Assembly (NCBI GenBank): GCA_963849305.1
Contig: CAWKGV010000008.1
Coordinates: forward strand, 248,001-312,000
DNA length: 64,000 nucleotides
From: CAWKGV01 sp963849305
GTDB taxonomy: Bacteria; Pseudomonadota; Alphaproteobacteria; Acetobacterales; Acetobacteraceae
Direction: 5' to 3'
In this document: piece after piece, positions 26,962-35,976 of the stretch
Layout of the letters: each line of letters begins with the position of its first letter
Position numbering within the stretch: the stretch's first letter is position 1
Translations under genes and position numbers: made by a program
The notes under the pieces: model-generated
What the model was told of the DNA's origin: nothing
Databases searched by the model: none
Seen by the model: the letters and a program-made list of their open reading frames with translations, nothing else

Positions 26962-28398
26962 ATGGCGAAGAGGCCAGGAAGCGGAGACGGGGATGCCGTC
27001 GGCAGGGTGATGGAGATGCTCAAGGAGCACTCCGTCGAATACGTGGACCTGCGGTTCACCGATCCGCGCGGCAAATGGCAGCACACCGCGCAGCACGTCT
27101 CCACCATCGAGGAGGAAACGTTCCGAGATGGCATTATGTTCGACGGCTCCTCGATCGCCGGCTGGAAGGCGATCAACGAGTTCGACATGATCCTGGCGCC
27201 GGACGCGGAGACGGCGACCATGGACCCGTTCGCCGCCAAGCCGAGCCTGATCCTGTTCTGCGACATCATGGAGCCCTCGACCGGCCAGCCCTACAACCGC
27301 GATCCGCGTTCCACGGCGAAGAAGGCGGAGGCATACCTGCAATCGAGCGGCGTCGGCGACACCGCGTTTTTCGGCCCCGAAGCCGAGTTCTTCGTGTTTG
27401 ACAGCGTGAAGTTCGGCACCGGCGGCAATTATGGAATTTACCAGATCGACAGCCAGGAAGGGCCGCAGGCGTCACTGAAGGACTATCCCGAAGGCAATAT
27501 GGGCCACCGCCCCAGCGTGAAGGGCGGCTATTTCCCAGTCCCGCCGGTGGACAGCGAGAGCGATCTTCGCGCCGAGATGCTCTCCACGATGGGCGAAATG
27601 GGCGTGGTGATCGAGAAGCACCATCACGAGGTGGCGCAGTCCCAGCACGAGCTGGGGATGAAGTTCGGCCCGCTGGTGAAAATGGCCGACGCTCTGCAAA
27701 TCTATAAGTATTGCATCCACAACGTCGCGCACAGCTACGGCAAGACTGCCACATTCATGCCGAAGCCGATCTATGGCGACAACGGCTCTGGGATGCATGT
27801 CCATCAGTCGATCTGGAAAGCGGGCAAGCCGCTGTTCGCCGGCAACGGGTATGCCGATCTCTCGGAGATGGCGCTCTATTACATCGGCGGCATCATCAAG
27901 CACGCCAAGGCGCTAAACGTCTTCACCAACCCGACGACAAACAGCTACAAGCGGCTGATCCCGGGCTTCGAGGCGCCGGTGCTGCTGGCCTATTCCGCGC
28001 GCAACCGCTCGGCGTCATGCCGCATTCCGTATGCCACCAACCCGAAGGCCAAGCGCGTCGAGGTGCGGTTTCCCGATCCGGCCGCCAACCCCTATCTCTC
28101 CTTCGCCGCCATGCTGATGGCCGGGCTCGACGGCATCCGCAACAAGATCCATCCCGGCGACCCGATGGACAAAGATCTCTACGACTTGCCGCCCGAGGAA
28201 CTGAAGGGCATTCCGACCGTCTGCGGCAGTATGCGCGAGGCGATCGCGGCGCTTGAGGACGATCACGAGTTCCTGCTCTCGGGCGACGTGTTCAGCATGG
28301 ACCAGATCGAGAGCTACATCGAGCTGAAATGGGGCGAGGTGTACCGCTTCGAGCACACGCCGCATCCGGTCGAGTTCGAGATGTACTATTCGGCGTAA
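26962..28398 (+). CDS. glnA: Glutamine synthetase type I
   Basis: A 478-residue GSI subunit. It shows the beta-grasp N-domain with FDGSSIAGW (60-68), the catalytic FGPEAEFF (137-144), the ATP-binding KPIYGDNGSGMHVHQS (268-283), the NRSASCRIP loop, and the adenylylation site Tyr407 in KDLYDLPPE. It condenses glutamate and ammonia in a dodecameric enzyme. The adenylylation Tyr indicates GlnE control. The N-terminus is about ten residues longer than in E. coli (MAKRPGSGDGDAVG), with no clear alternative start. It is co-directional with glnB; the gap may hold an additional promoter, but I see no clear one. Confidence 0.96.
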   Translation: MAKRPGSGDGDAVGRVMEMLKEHSVEYVDLRFTDPRGKWQHTAQHVSTIEEETFRDGIMFDGSSIAGWKAINEFDMILAPDAETATMDPFAAKPSLILFCDIMEPSTGQPYNRDPRSTAKKAEAYLQSSGVGDTAFFGPEAEFFVFDSVKFGTGGNYGIYQIDSQEGPQASLKDYPEGNMGHRPSVKGGYFPVPPVDSESDLRAEMLSTMGEMGVVIEKHHHEVAQSQHELGMKFGPLVKMADALQIYKYCIHNVAHSYGKTATFMPKPIYGDNGSGMHVHQSIWKAGKPLFAGNGYADLSEMALYYIGGIIKHAKALNVFTNPTTNSYKRLIPGFEAPVLLAYSARNRSASCRIPYATNPKAKRVEVRFPDPAANPYLSFAAMLMAGLDGIRNKIHPGDPMDKDLYDLPPEELKGIPTVCGSMREAIAALEDDHEFLLSGDVFSMDQIESYIELKWGEVYRFEHTPHPVEFEMYYSA

Positions 28399-28412
28399 CT
28401 CGCGACCCTCCC

Positions 28413-28432
28413 CCGGCCCGGCTTCTGGCCGG
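28413..28432. terminator. Candidate hairpin between convergent glnA and esterase genes
   Basis: CCGGCC, an 8-base loop and GGCCGG form a perfect 6-bp GC stem 15 bases after the glnA stop. There is no T-tract, so it would be an imperfect intrinsic or Rho-assisted terminator serving either strand. Confidence 0.35.
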
Positions 28433-28468
28433 ACCCGAGGTGAGGGGGGCGGCTTCCTCCCTCGCGGG

Positions 28469-30247
28469 CTACAGGCCGCTGACCAGTCCGAGCTGATCCC
28501 AGAACGCGCACTGGTGCTCGGAGGCGTAATCGTCGGCCTGGAAAGGGCTTGGGTACTGCAGCGCCTCAACGTTCCCGACCAGGCTGGAGAACTGCGTCCA
28601 GTCACTGGAACTTACTAGGATACTTCTCTCCCGCGCGTTCGAACCCGGCAGGTTCGGGTCCAGCGTCGAGACGAAGTTGGTCCAGAACCGGATCATGTCG
28701 CGGGATAGCTGACGCTGTTGCCGGTTAAACGGGAACGGGTTGAACGGATAGGTCGTATTTGGAAAGAACAGATCGGGGTTGAATAGGTATTGCAGTTCGC
28801 TGGCATGCGCCGCACCGTAGGGATAGTCCGTCGGCAGAAGGAAAAGTTCGGGTGCCGTCGTGTCGCGGAACTCATAGACATAGATCGGCACGTATTGCGA
28901 TAGCGCGTTCTCCGAACGAAGGGCGGTGCAGGCGAATAGAGAGTTGGTGACGATCGCGGAGATCGCCTCTCCTGGAGCCGCCGCCGGCCCGTCCTCCTCG
29001 TAGTTGCTAGGCGGATACCGCTCCGCTACCTCACTTAGCTGGGCCGGCGTCGCCGTCGACAGCAGGGCGGCGAGCGCGTCCGAGTAGGATGTGCTGCCGG
29101 CGGGCGCCGGGCTCGTGGTGGTAACGGTGCCGAAGAATAGCGGCGTGAACAGCCTGCCTTCATCGAGGTTCGTGCCCTGTAGGACGGGAACCCGGTTGAA
29201 CGTGCCGCTGGCAAATGCATCCTGCGGCAATTGCGGCAGCGTCGGCACATTCGGGCTTGCGACCGGCCCCCAGCCCTCAGCCGCCTCGGCGGCCAGGATC
29301 TGCCCGACTGGAGCGTTGCGGAGACAGTCGAGCGTGGTGCAGTTGAGCGCGCTGACGAAGGGATTGCCAGTGGTGCTTTCGTAAGCGGCCTGCGGGGTCT
29401 GTCCGATGATGCAGCCGCTCTCGACGATGCCGCCACGGAACAAGCCTGCGGCGGTGGGCGAGGCGAGATGCGAGCAGGTGTCGAGGCCGCCAGCGGATTC
29501 ACCACCGATCGTGACCTGGTTCGGGTCGCCGCCGAACCCCGCGATGTTGTCGCGGACCCATTGCATGGCGAATTGCTGGTCCATCAGCCCGTAATTACCG
29601 GAGCTGTTCGGCGTGCCACCGTCGAGCAGCGGATGCGCGAGCCAGCCGAGCGCGCCGAGGCGGTAGTTGATCGTGACGACGATGATATTGCCTTGCAGGA
29701 CCAATGGCCGCGGATCGTAGCTGCTGCCCTCGCCATAGACGTTGGAGCCGCCGTGGATCCAGAAGTAGACCGGTAAGGGGCCCGTGGCCTCGGCGGGCGC
29801 CCAGACATTCAGTGCCAGGCAGTCCTCGCTGTCGGCGCTGCCCGGGACCGAGCTAGAGGTGACGGGATAGGTCGTGGAATTGCCGAACGGCGAGATGTTC
29901 TGCGGGCAGGGCGTTGCGAACTCCGTCGCCTGGAACGGGGTGTCGGCGGTGCCGTATTGCCCGGGCGGGCGCGGTGTCGTCCAGCGGTACTGGCCAGCCG
30001 TGCTCGCGGCGTAGTGGATGCCGAGCCAGGTGTTGACCTTGCCGTTGGTCTGGCCCTGCACCCAACCGTACTCGGTCTGCACCAGGGTGGAGTCCGGCGC
30101 CGACGCGCTTCCCGCGAGGGCCGGAGCAGAGGATCCCGCTGCGATGCAGGCCGCGCCAAGCAGGACCAACGCACTCCGCCACCTCCTCCGCGGACCACCC
30201 CGTTCGCCGGCTGCCAATCCGATCGAACAGCTCCCAATCTTGGCCAT
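28469..30247 (-). CDS. Secreted type-B carboxylesterase
   Basis: A 592-residue alpha/beta hydrolase. Residues 1 to about 45 form a signal peptide (RRRWRSALVLLGAACIAAG...ALA). The oxyanion region is FWIHGGSNVYGEGSSYD and the nucleophile elbow is IGGESAGG (S251). The Glu of the triad is probably in NLDEGRLF, and the His in YGAAHASELQYLF, with the typical Y-G-A-x-H-x-x-E pattern. Paired Cys residues such as CPQN/EDCLALNVW fit a periplasmic or exported enzyme. ATG 30247 is chosen because it starts the signal peptide. It is monocistronic, convergent with glnA; the 205 bases upstream contain no recognisable gene. Confidence 0.9.
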   Translation of the reverse strand: MAKIGSCSIGLAAGERGGPRRRWRSALVLLGAACIAAGSSAPALAGSASAPDSTLVQTEYGWVQGQTNGKVNTWLGIHYAASTAGQYRWTTPRPPGQYGTADTPFQATEFATPCPQNISPFGNSTTYPVTSSSVPGSADSEDCLALNVWAPAEATGPLPVYFWIHGGSNVYGEGSSYDPRPLVLQGNIIVVTINYRLGALGWLAHPLLDGGTPNSSGNYGLMDQQFAMQWVRDNIAGFGGDPNQVTIGGESAGGLDTCSHLASPTAAGLFRGGIVESGCIIGQTPQAAYESTTGNPFVSALNCTTLDCLRNAPVGQILAAEAAEGWGPVASPNVPTLPQLPQDAFASGTFNRVPVLQGTNLDEGRLFTPLFFGTVTTTSPAPAGSTSYSDALAALLSTATPAQLSEVAERYPPSNYEEDGPAAAPGEAISAIVTNSLFACTALRSENALSQYVPIYVYEFRDTTAPELFLLPTDYPYGAAHASELQYLFNPDLFFPNTTYPFNPFPFNRQQRQLSRDMIRFWTNFVSTLDPNLPGSNARERSILVSSSDWTQFSSLVGNVEALQYPSPFQADDYASEHQCAFWDQLGLVSGL

Positions 30248-30452
30248 ATCCGTTTCCCCGCTTATCCTTCCGACGCATTTCGTCGGCGGCAACGAAGTTT
30301 GCCGGCGTGGCGTTCCCAAGGTCAAATCGTGATGCCGGCTTGGCGCGAACGAGCTGTCGTAATTAAGCCGCGACCGTCGCGCTTGGCGTAGTGGATTGGG
30401 CGGGCCAATGTATCGATGTTTTGGATATGGCTCGTTAGAATCTCGCCTGAGA

Positions 30453-31733
30453 TCACGCCTCCAGTGCCGCCTCGGCATCCAACTCCAGCATCTGCTCGGC
30501 GCGTGTCGCCTCGACTGCCTCAACGCCGCGCAGCTTGCGGCCGACCGCGCGAGTGCGGGTCCGGGCCAGCTCGATGGTGTTGCTCATAGTAACGGCGTTC
30601 TTGGCCAGCCGCTCCAGAACGTCATCCATCTTCAGCATCTCGGTGCGCGTCGCCCCTAGCAGCTCTCGCACCTGATCGGCCTTCTGTTCCAGCGCCAATG
30701 TAACGAAGCCGAGATGGATGGTGCGCAGCAACGCCGGGAACAGGCTCGGCCCCATCACCAGAACGCGGCACTCGCGGCCGATCTCGTCGATCAGGCCGGG
30801 GATGCGCGCGACCTCCGCGAACAGGGCGTCGGTTGGCAGATACATCACCGCGAACTCCACCGTCATCGGCGGGACGACGTACTTGCTCGCGATCTTGCGT
30901 GCCTGCTCGCGCACCGCCCGGTCCAACTTGCGTTGCGCCGCGCGCTCGCCCTCAGCATCGCCCGCTTCCGCTGCTTCCAACAGCCGCTCGTAATCGGCCA
31001 CCGGGAACTTGGCGTCGATCGGCAGCAGCGGCCGATGATCGCCGCGCGCCGGCATCCGCACCGCGAACTCCACCGCCTCATCGGAGTCTGCTCGCAGCTT
31101 GCAGTTGGTCTCGTAGCTGTCGGCGGGAAGGATGTCGTCCAGCATGGCGCGCACCTGCGTCTCGCCCCAGCCGCCGCGTGTCCTAACGTTGGAAAACAAT
31201 CGTTTAATGTCGCCGATCTGGGCGGTGACGGCCTGCACATCGCCCATCGCCTTTTGCACCGCGGCGAACTGGTCGATCACGCGGGCGAAGCTGTCGTTCA
31301 TCTGCTTCTCCACTGCCGCGTGCAGTTGCTCGTTCACCGTCCTCTGGATCTCGGAGAGCTTGGCTTCGTTGCCCTCGCGCAATTCGCGCAGTTTCGCGTC
31401 CAGCACCGTGCGCGTGGCCTCGAACTGCTGGCCGATGCGTTCGGCGCCCTTGCGCTGCCCTTCCGCCAGCGCCAGGCGCAGCTCGCCTTGCTCGCGGTAG
31501 AGCACGGTTCGGACTTGCTCGATCCCGATCTCGAACGCGCTGCGCAAGCCTGCCAGCCGGTCGGTGAGGGTCAGCCTAGTCGTCTCCGCTTCTCCGCGCA
31601 CGCCCGCCAGGCCCTGCTCGGCCAGGACGCGCAGTCGCTGAATGTCATGGCTCAGCCGCAGCAGCACCAGCAGGCCGGCTACCGCCGCCGCGGCAGCCAC
31701 GGTCGCGAGCAGGGCAGCGAGGTCAATCGGCAT
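30453..31733 (-). CDS. rmuC: DNA recombination protein RmuC homologue
   Basis: A 426-residue protein. An N-terminal membrane helix (3-26) is followed by a long Arg/Glu/Gln-rich coiled coil (about 30-175). The RmuC core has the signature NVRTRGGWGETQVRAMLDDIL, then LLPIDAKFPVADYERL, then FAVMYLPTDALFAEV. The core resembles a restriction-endonuclease fold; in E. coli RmuC limits inversions at short inverted repeats. That role is of interest in a window with an inverted 53-bp repeat, but no link is shown. It is divergent from the MaoC gene with 78 bases between them. Confidence 0.92.
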   Translation of the reverse strand: MPIDLAALLATVAAAAAVAGLLVLLRLSHDIQRLRVLAEQGLAGVRGEAETTRLTLTDRLAGLRSAFEIGIEQVRTVLYREQGELRLALAEGQRKGAERIGQQFEATRTVLDAKLRELREGNEAKLSEIQRTVNEQLHAAVEKQMNDSFARVIDQFAAVQKAMGDVQAVTAQIGDIKRLFSNVRTRGGWGETQVRAMLDDILPADSYETNCKLRADSDEAVEFAVRMPARGDHRPLLPIDAKFPVADYERLLEAAEAGDAEGERAAQRKLDRAVREQARKIASKYVVPPMTVEFAVMYLPTDALFAEVARIPGLIDEIGRECRVLVMGPSLFPALLRTIHLGFVTLALEQKADQVRELLGATRTEMLKMDDVLERLAKNAVTMSNTIELARTRTRAVGRKLRGVEAVEATRAEQMLELDAEAALEA

Positions 31734-31811
31734 TCGCGTTGGCTCCGGTTGTCCGAGTCGCGCAATTATCGGCTAGAACTGCTAATCGCGCGATAAAGCC
31801 GAGAGCCGGAC

Positions 31812-32309
31812 GTGACGACAGGTGAGGGCTTCTACTTCGAGGACGTGTTCCCCGGCCGCATCCTGCGCTCCCCGCGCGCCATCGGGATGGATCGCGACGG
31901 CATCATCGCGTTCGCCCGCCAGTTCGACCTCCATCCGGCGCATCTATCGGAGGAGACCGCGAAAGCCAGCATGTTCGGCGAGTTCTGCGCGAGCGGCTGG
32001 CATACGGGTGCCACCACGATGCGGCTGATCAGCGAGACCATGCCGATCGCGCGCGGCGGCATGGGCGCCGGGGTCGAGACGCTGCGCTGGCTCCGCCCGG
32101 TGCGCGCCGGCGATGCGCTTCGTATTGAGATCGAGATCCTCGCGACCCGCATCTCCGGCTCGCGCCCCGATTCCGGCGTGGTGACCTATCGCTGCACCAC
32201 GCTCAACCAACGCGGCCAGCCCGTGCAGCAGTTCACGACCACTGTGCTCTTCCCGCGCCGGACGGTCGGGCCACCGGCGCCCGCGTCGGAGCCTCCTGGC
32301 CGATCGTGA
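31812..32309 (+). CDS. MaoC-family dehydratase
   Basis: A 165-residue single hot-dog-fold protein. The hydratase segment is FDLHPAHLSEETAKASMFGEFCASGWHTGA, where the Asp/His positions of R-specific enoyl-CoA hydratases fall, followed by TMRLI and the strand GVETLRWLRPVRAGDALR. It starts at GTG 31812. The last 77 bases overlap tail-to-tail with the MprF-like gene on the other strand, so the last 25 residues (Pro/Arg-rich) may be a late extension. The substrate is an acyl-CoA of unknown type. Confidence 0.87.
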   Translation: MTTGEGFYFEDVFPGRILRSPRAIGMDRDGIIAFARQFDLHPAHLSEETAKASMFGEFCASGWHTGATTMRLISETMPIARGGMGAGVETLRWLRPVRAGDALRIEIEILATRISGSRPDSGVVTYRCTTLNQRGQPVQQFTTTVLFPRRTVGPPAPASEPPGRS

Positions 32310-34302
32310 GCTGCGGTAGCAGCGGCAACAGGCGCTCGAGGTCGCGCTCGGCGGCACAGACCAGATACTGCGTGCTCCCTTCACCGGCAGGCTCGGGCCT
32401 CGGCATTCCGTCCGGCCCGAGCGGCAGGGCGGCCAGCCCGAGATCATTATAGACTTTCAGGAACCCGGGTCCGGCGCGCCAGAAGGCCGGGTCGCGCCCT
32501 TCCTGACGCGCGAGGTCGCGCAGCCGCCAGATCGCCGAGACGCGGTCCGATTGCGCGCCCGCCGGATCGCCCAGCCCCAACAGCACCGGGCCGAGGCGGC
32601 GGAACGGAATCGCGGCTCGCTCGGCCTCGCCCCAAACGATGCCATCGGCTCCCTCAGGCGGCTGCGCGCCCAGCATGAGCAGCCGCAGCCGCGACTCGAC
32701 GTTCCACGGCCGCCACTTGACGCGAACCGGCCGTAGCAGGAGCAGGATCGCCACGATCGCGAGCGCCACGGTCAACGCCACGCTGGCGCGGAACGTCCAG
32801 GGCACGTGGCCGGACAGCACGATTTCCCACCAGGCGTTCTTGGGCAGGTCATGTACCCGACGGCGGAAGCCGGTCAGGGCCAAAATGCAGACAGCCAGGG
32901 CCAGCAGCGAAAGCCCGGTGGAGCGATCCAGCGGCCCGTCCAAAAGCCGCGCGTGGCGGTAGAAGTAGGTGCGGAACGGCGCCAAGACCAACGCGGCGAG
33001 CGCTAGCACGCCGGCGAGCCAGTAACGCTCCCCCTGCCCAGCCACGAACCCGGCGCCGATCACCAGCAACAGCAAGGTTGCGGTCCAGGCCAGGTTCACG
33101 CGCAGCGACAGGCCAATCGCCAGGACCATGAGCCCGGCCCCGATGAGCGAGGGCACGAACTGGCCGGCTTGCATGGCGATGTCGGCGAAACCGCGGCCGG
33201 CGAGGTATGGCCGCTGCGCCAGCACGCCAGCACCGAGCAGCAGGAGCCCGGACAACGCCACAACGCCGGTACAGGCCGCGACGGCGAAATCGGGCTCGCT
33301 CCAGCGGCCGCGCGCTTGCGTCTCGGCGGCCCGGCCGATCCGGCCAAACACCAGGCCGCCGCGCACCACCTCGTTGCCGGCGAACAGGGTGCCGGCCACG
33401 AATAACGGGATCACATAGTAGTACAGCCGGAAGATCGCGATGGCGGCGACAATGCGCGGGGCCGGCAGGAACGGCGAGAGGCCGAACAGGATGGCGGTGT
33501 CGAACACGCCGATCCCGCCCGGCAGGTTCGCCGCGAGTCCAGCGGTGTAGGACGCGACATAGACGCACAGGAACAGCAGCCAGGTGAGCCGCGGCACCGA
33601 AGGCAGCAGCACCCAGAAGATGGTCGCGGTGAGCGCGACATCGGCTGTTGCCAACGCCACTTGCAGCAACGCCATCCGAAAGCCCGGCAGCCGTATCTCG
33701 TGGCCGCGCAGGCGGATGGTGCCGAGCAGCTTGGCCAAGGTCACGTATCCCGCGACGGTGCCCCATAGCACCGCGCCCGCGAGGTAAAGCACGGCGTGCG
33801 GAACATGGCCGCCGAGGAACGGCACCGCGTCCGGCCCGACGAACAGGATCGCGCCGCCGAGCACCATGCCGCCGAGCACGAAAGTCAGGCTGCAAAAGGC
33901 GACGATCTTGCCGATCTCGATCGGCGTCAGGCCCCAATGGGCGTAGAGCCGGTAGCGCACGGCCGCGCCCGAGACGGCCGCGAAGCCAAGATTGTGGGAG
34001 AGCGCGTAGGCGCAGAACGAGGCGAAGGCGACCCGGCCATATGCGACCTTGTGGCCGGCGTAGATCGTGCCCAGCCGGTCATAGAGGGTCAGCACGGTGT
34101 AGGAGAGCACGGTGAACAGGAAGGCGAACTCAAGCGGACGTGGCGGGATGGCTCGGATCGCCGTGCCGATGTCCGCGAGCTGGAGGTGCCGGAACTCTCG
34201 CTGAACGGCATAGACCGCGCCCAGCAGCAGCGCCACGCCGAGCACAGCGGGCACATGCCGGATCGCCCGAGAGAGCCATCCGGTCGAGTTCGACAGGCGC
34301 AT
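32233..34302 (-). CDS. MprF-like lysylphosphatidylglycerol flippase with shortened synthetase domain
   Basis: A 689-residue membrane protein. Residues about 1-330 match the flippase domain (UPF0104/LPG-synthase TM region), including LGFAAVSGAAVRYRLYAHWG and NLPGGIGVFDTAILFGL. More helices run to about residue 530. A cytoplasmic start of the DUF2156 synthetase domain follows (GAQPPEGADG, VLLGLGDPAGA, WRAGPGFLKVYNDLGLAALPL). It then ends after about 145 residues, whereas full MprF has about 300 residues there, including the catalytic second acyltransferase lobe. It therefore probably flips lipids but may not synthesise lysyl-PG. ATG 34302 lies 5 bases after the class I lysS stop, suggesting coupling. 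Confidence 0.82.
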   Translation of the reverse strand: MRLSNSTGWLSRAIRHVPAVLGVALLLGAVYAVQREFRHLQLADIGTAIRAIPPRPLEFAFLFTVLSYTVLTLYDRLGTIYAGHKVAYGRVAFASFCAYALSHNLGFAAVSGAAVRYRLYAHWGLTPIEIGKIVAFCSLTFVLGGMVLGGAILFVGPDAVPFLGGHVPHAVLYLAGAVLWGTVAGYVTLAKLLGTIRLRGHEIRLPGFRMALLQVALATADVALTATIFWVLLPSVPRLTWLLFLCVYVASYTAGLAANLPGGIGVFDTAILFGLSPFLPAPRIVAAIAIFRLYYYVIPLFVAGTLFAGNEVVRGGLVFGRIGRAAETQARGRWSEPDFAVAACTGVVALSGLLLLGAGVLAQRPYLAGRGFADIAMQAGQFVPSLIGAGLMVLAIGLSLRVNLAWTATLLLLVIGAGFVAGQGERYWLAGVLALAALVLAPFRTYFYRHARLLDGPLDRSTGLSLLALAVCILALTGFRRRVHDLPKNAWWEIVLSGHVPWTFRASVALTVALAIVAILLLLRPVRVKWRPWNVESRLRLLMLGAQPPEGADGIVWGEAERAAIPFRRLGPVLLGLGDPAGAQSDRVSAIWRLRDLARQEGRDPAFWRAGPGFLKVYNDLGLAALPLGPDGMPRPEPAGEGSTQYLVCAAERDLERLLPLLPQLTIGQEAPTRAPVARPSGAGRAQWS

Positions 34303-34307
34303 AGTGT

Positions 34308-35900
34308 TCAGGCCGCGTCGGCCGGCCGGGCGAGTGCCGCCTCGATCAAGGCGATGGTCTCGGGAACGCCATAGAGGGCGACGAAGCCGCCGAAGCGCGG
34401 CCCCTCCCGCTGGCCGAGCAGCACCTGATAGAGACAGCCGAACCACGCGCGCAGCTCAGGGAAGGGGTGACGCTTGCCGACCTCATAGACGGCGTTCTGG
34501 ATCGCCTCGGCGTCGGTGCCGGGCTCCATGCCCCGCAGCGTCTCGGCGAGGTCGGCAAGCGCGGCGCGTTCCATCGCCGTGGGATGGCGGAACCGCTTCG
34601 CCGGGCGGACGAAGTCGCGGTAATAGGCGATCGCGTGCCCGACCAACTGATCGAGGAACGGCATCGTTTCGGGCGAGGCAGCCGGGTTGTAGCGGCGGAT
34701 GAAGCCCCAGAGGATCTCGGGGGTGTCGGCGTTCACCACGCTGGCGAGGTTGAGCAGCATGGCGAACGAGACCGGGCTGCCGCCCTGGTTGGGCAGCTTG
34801 CCGGCCTGGATGTGCCAGGCGGGATTGGCGCGCCGCTCGTCATCGGCCTCCGCCCGGAGCCGGGCCGCGTTGGCGAGGTATTCATCGACGGCGCGCGGGA
34901 TCGCGTCGAAGTAGAGCCGCTTGGCGCGCTGCGGCTGGTGATACATGAACTGCGCCAGCGATTCGGGGGGCGCGTAGCGCAGCCACTCGTCCACCGACAG
35001 GCCGTTGCCCTTCGATTTGCTGATCTTCTGCGCCTGCTCGTCTAGGAATAGCTCGTAGGTGAAGCCTTCGGGCGGGTCGCCGCCCAGGATGCGGCAGATG
35101 CGGCCCGAGAGCCGCACCGAGTCGATCAGGTCTTTTCCCGACATCTCGTAATCGACGCCGAGCGCGAACCAGCGCATCGCCCAATCGGCCTTCCATTGTA
35201 GCTTGCAGCCGCCGCCCTTCACGGTGGTTTCGAACGCCGCGCCGGTTTCGGGGTCGCGCCAGACGACGGTGCCAGCGGCCGGATCGCGGTGCTCCAGCGG
35301 CACTTGCATAACCTGTCCGGTGCGCGGATGGATCGGCAGGATCGGCGAATAGGTGGCGCGCCGCTCCGGCCCCAAGGTCGGCAGGATTACCGCCATCACC
35401 TGTTCGTAGCAGTCCAGCACTCGGATGAGCGCGGCATCGAAACGACCGGACAGGTAGTAGTCGGTCGAGGAGGCGAACTCGTAATCGAAGCCGAAGCCGT
35501 CGAGGAAGGCGCGCAGGCGGGCGTTGTTGTGCGCGCCGAAGCTCTCGTGGCTGCCGAATGGGTCGGGGACGCAGGTCAGCGGCTTGCCTAGATGGCGGGC
35601 CAGCATGTCGCGGTTCGGCACGTTGTCGGGCACCTTGCGGAGCCCGTCCATGTCGTCGCTGAAGGCGATCAGCCGCGAGGGCAAGCCGGTCAACTCAGTG
35701 AAGGCGTTACGCACCCAAGTCGTGCGCGCCACCTCGCCGAAGGTGCCGATATGCGGCAGGCCGGAGGGGCCGTAGCCGGTCTCGAACAGCGCCTGCCGCT
35801 TGCCCGAGCGGGCGAGCCGCCGGGCGACCTTGGCCGCCTCCTCGAACGGCCACGCCTTGGGGACGGCGGCGGCTCCGTCGTTGCGTACTGTTTCAGCCAT
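34308..35900 (-). CDS. lysK: Lysyl-tRNA synthetase, class I
   Basis: A 530-residue class I LysRS, the archaeal-type enzyme also used by many alphaproteobacteria. The HIGH motif is PHIGTFGE (H50-T53) and the KMSKS loop is KISKSKGNG (292-300). The Rossmann core is followed by an all-alpha anticodon-binding domain. Zn-type cysteines are largely absent. ATG 35900 is chosen because the family begins about here; the longer frame adds 12 residues. It charges tRNA-Lys and so makes the substrate MprF would use, in line with the coupled downstream gene. Confidence 0.93.
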   Translation of the reverse strand: MAETVRNDGAAAVPKAWPFEEAAKVARRLARSGKRQALFETGYGPSGLPHIGTFGEVARTTWVRNAFTELTGLPSRLIAFSDDMDGLRKVPDNVPNRDMLARHLGKPLTCVPDPFGSHESFGAHNNARLRAFLDGFGFDYEFASSTDYYLSGRFDAALIRVLDCYEQVMAVILPTLGPERRATYSPILPIHPRTGQVMQVPLEHRDPAAGTVVWRDPETGAAFETTVKGGGCKLQWKADWAMRWFALGVDYEMSGKDLIDSVRLSGRICRILGGDPPEGFTYELFLDEQAQKISKSKGNGLSVDEWLRYAPPESLAQFMYHQPQRAKRLYFDAIPRAVDEYLANAARLRAEADDERRANPAWHIQAGKLPNQGGSPVSFAMLLNLASVVNADTPEILWGFIRRYNPAASPETMPFLDQLVGHAIAYYRDFVRPAKRFRHPTAMERAALADLAETLRGMEPGTDAEAIQNAVYEVGKRHPFPELRAWFGCLYQVLLGQREGPRFGGFVALYGVPETIALIEAALARPADAA

Positions 35901-35976
35901 GCGCCGGAACCTAGGAACCGGGGGATGGCCGGTCAATCGAAACTCAGACCCCCGCGCCCAAGCCCACGGCGCTCCT

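Noticed and set aside
30248..30452. Gene between the esterase and rmuC
   Set aside because: Short frames only, without start sites or protein-like composition.
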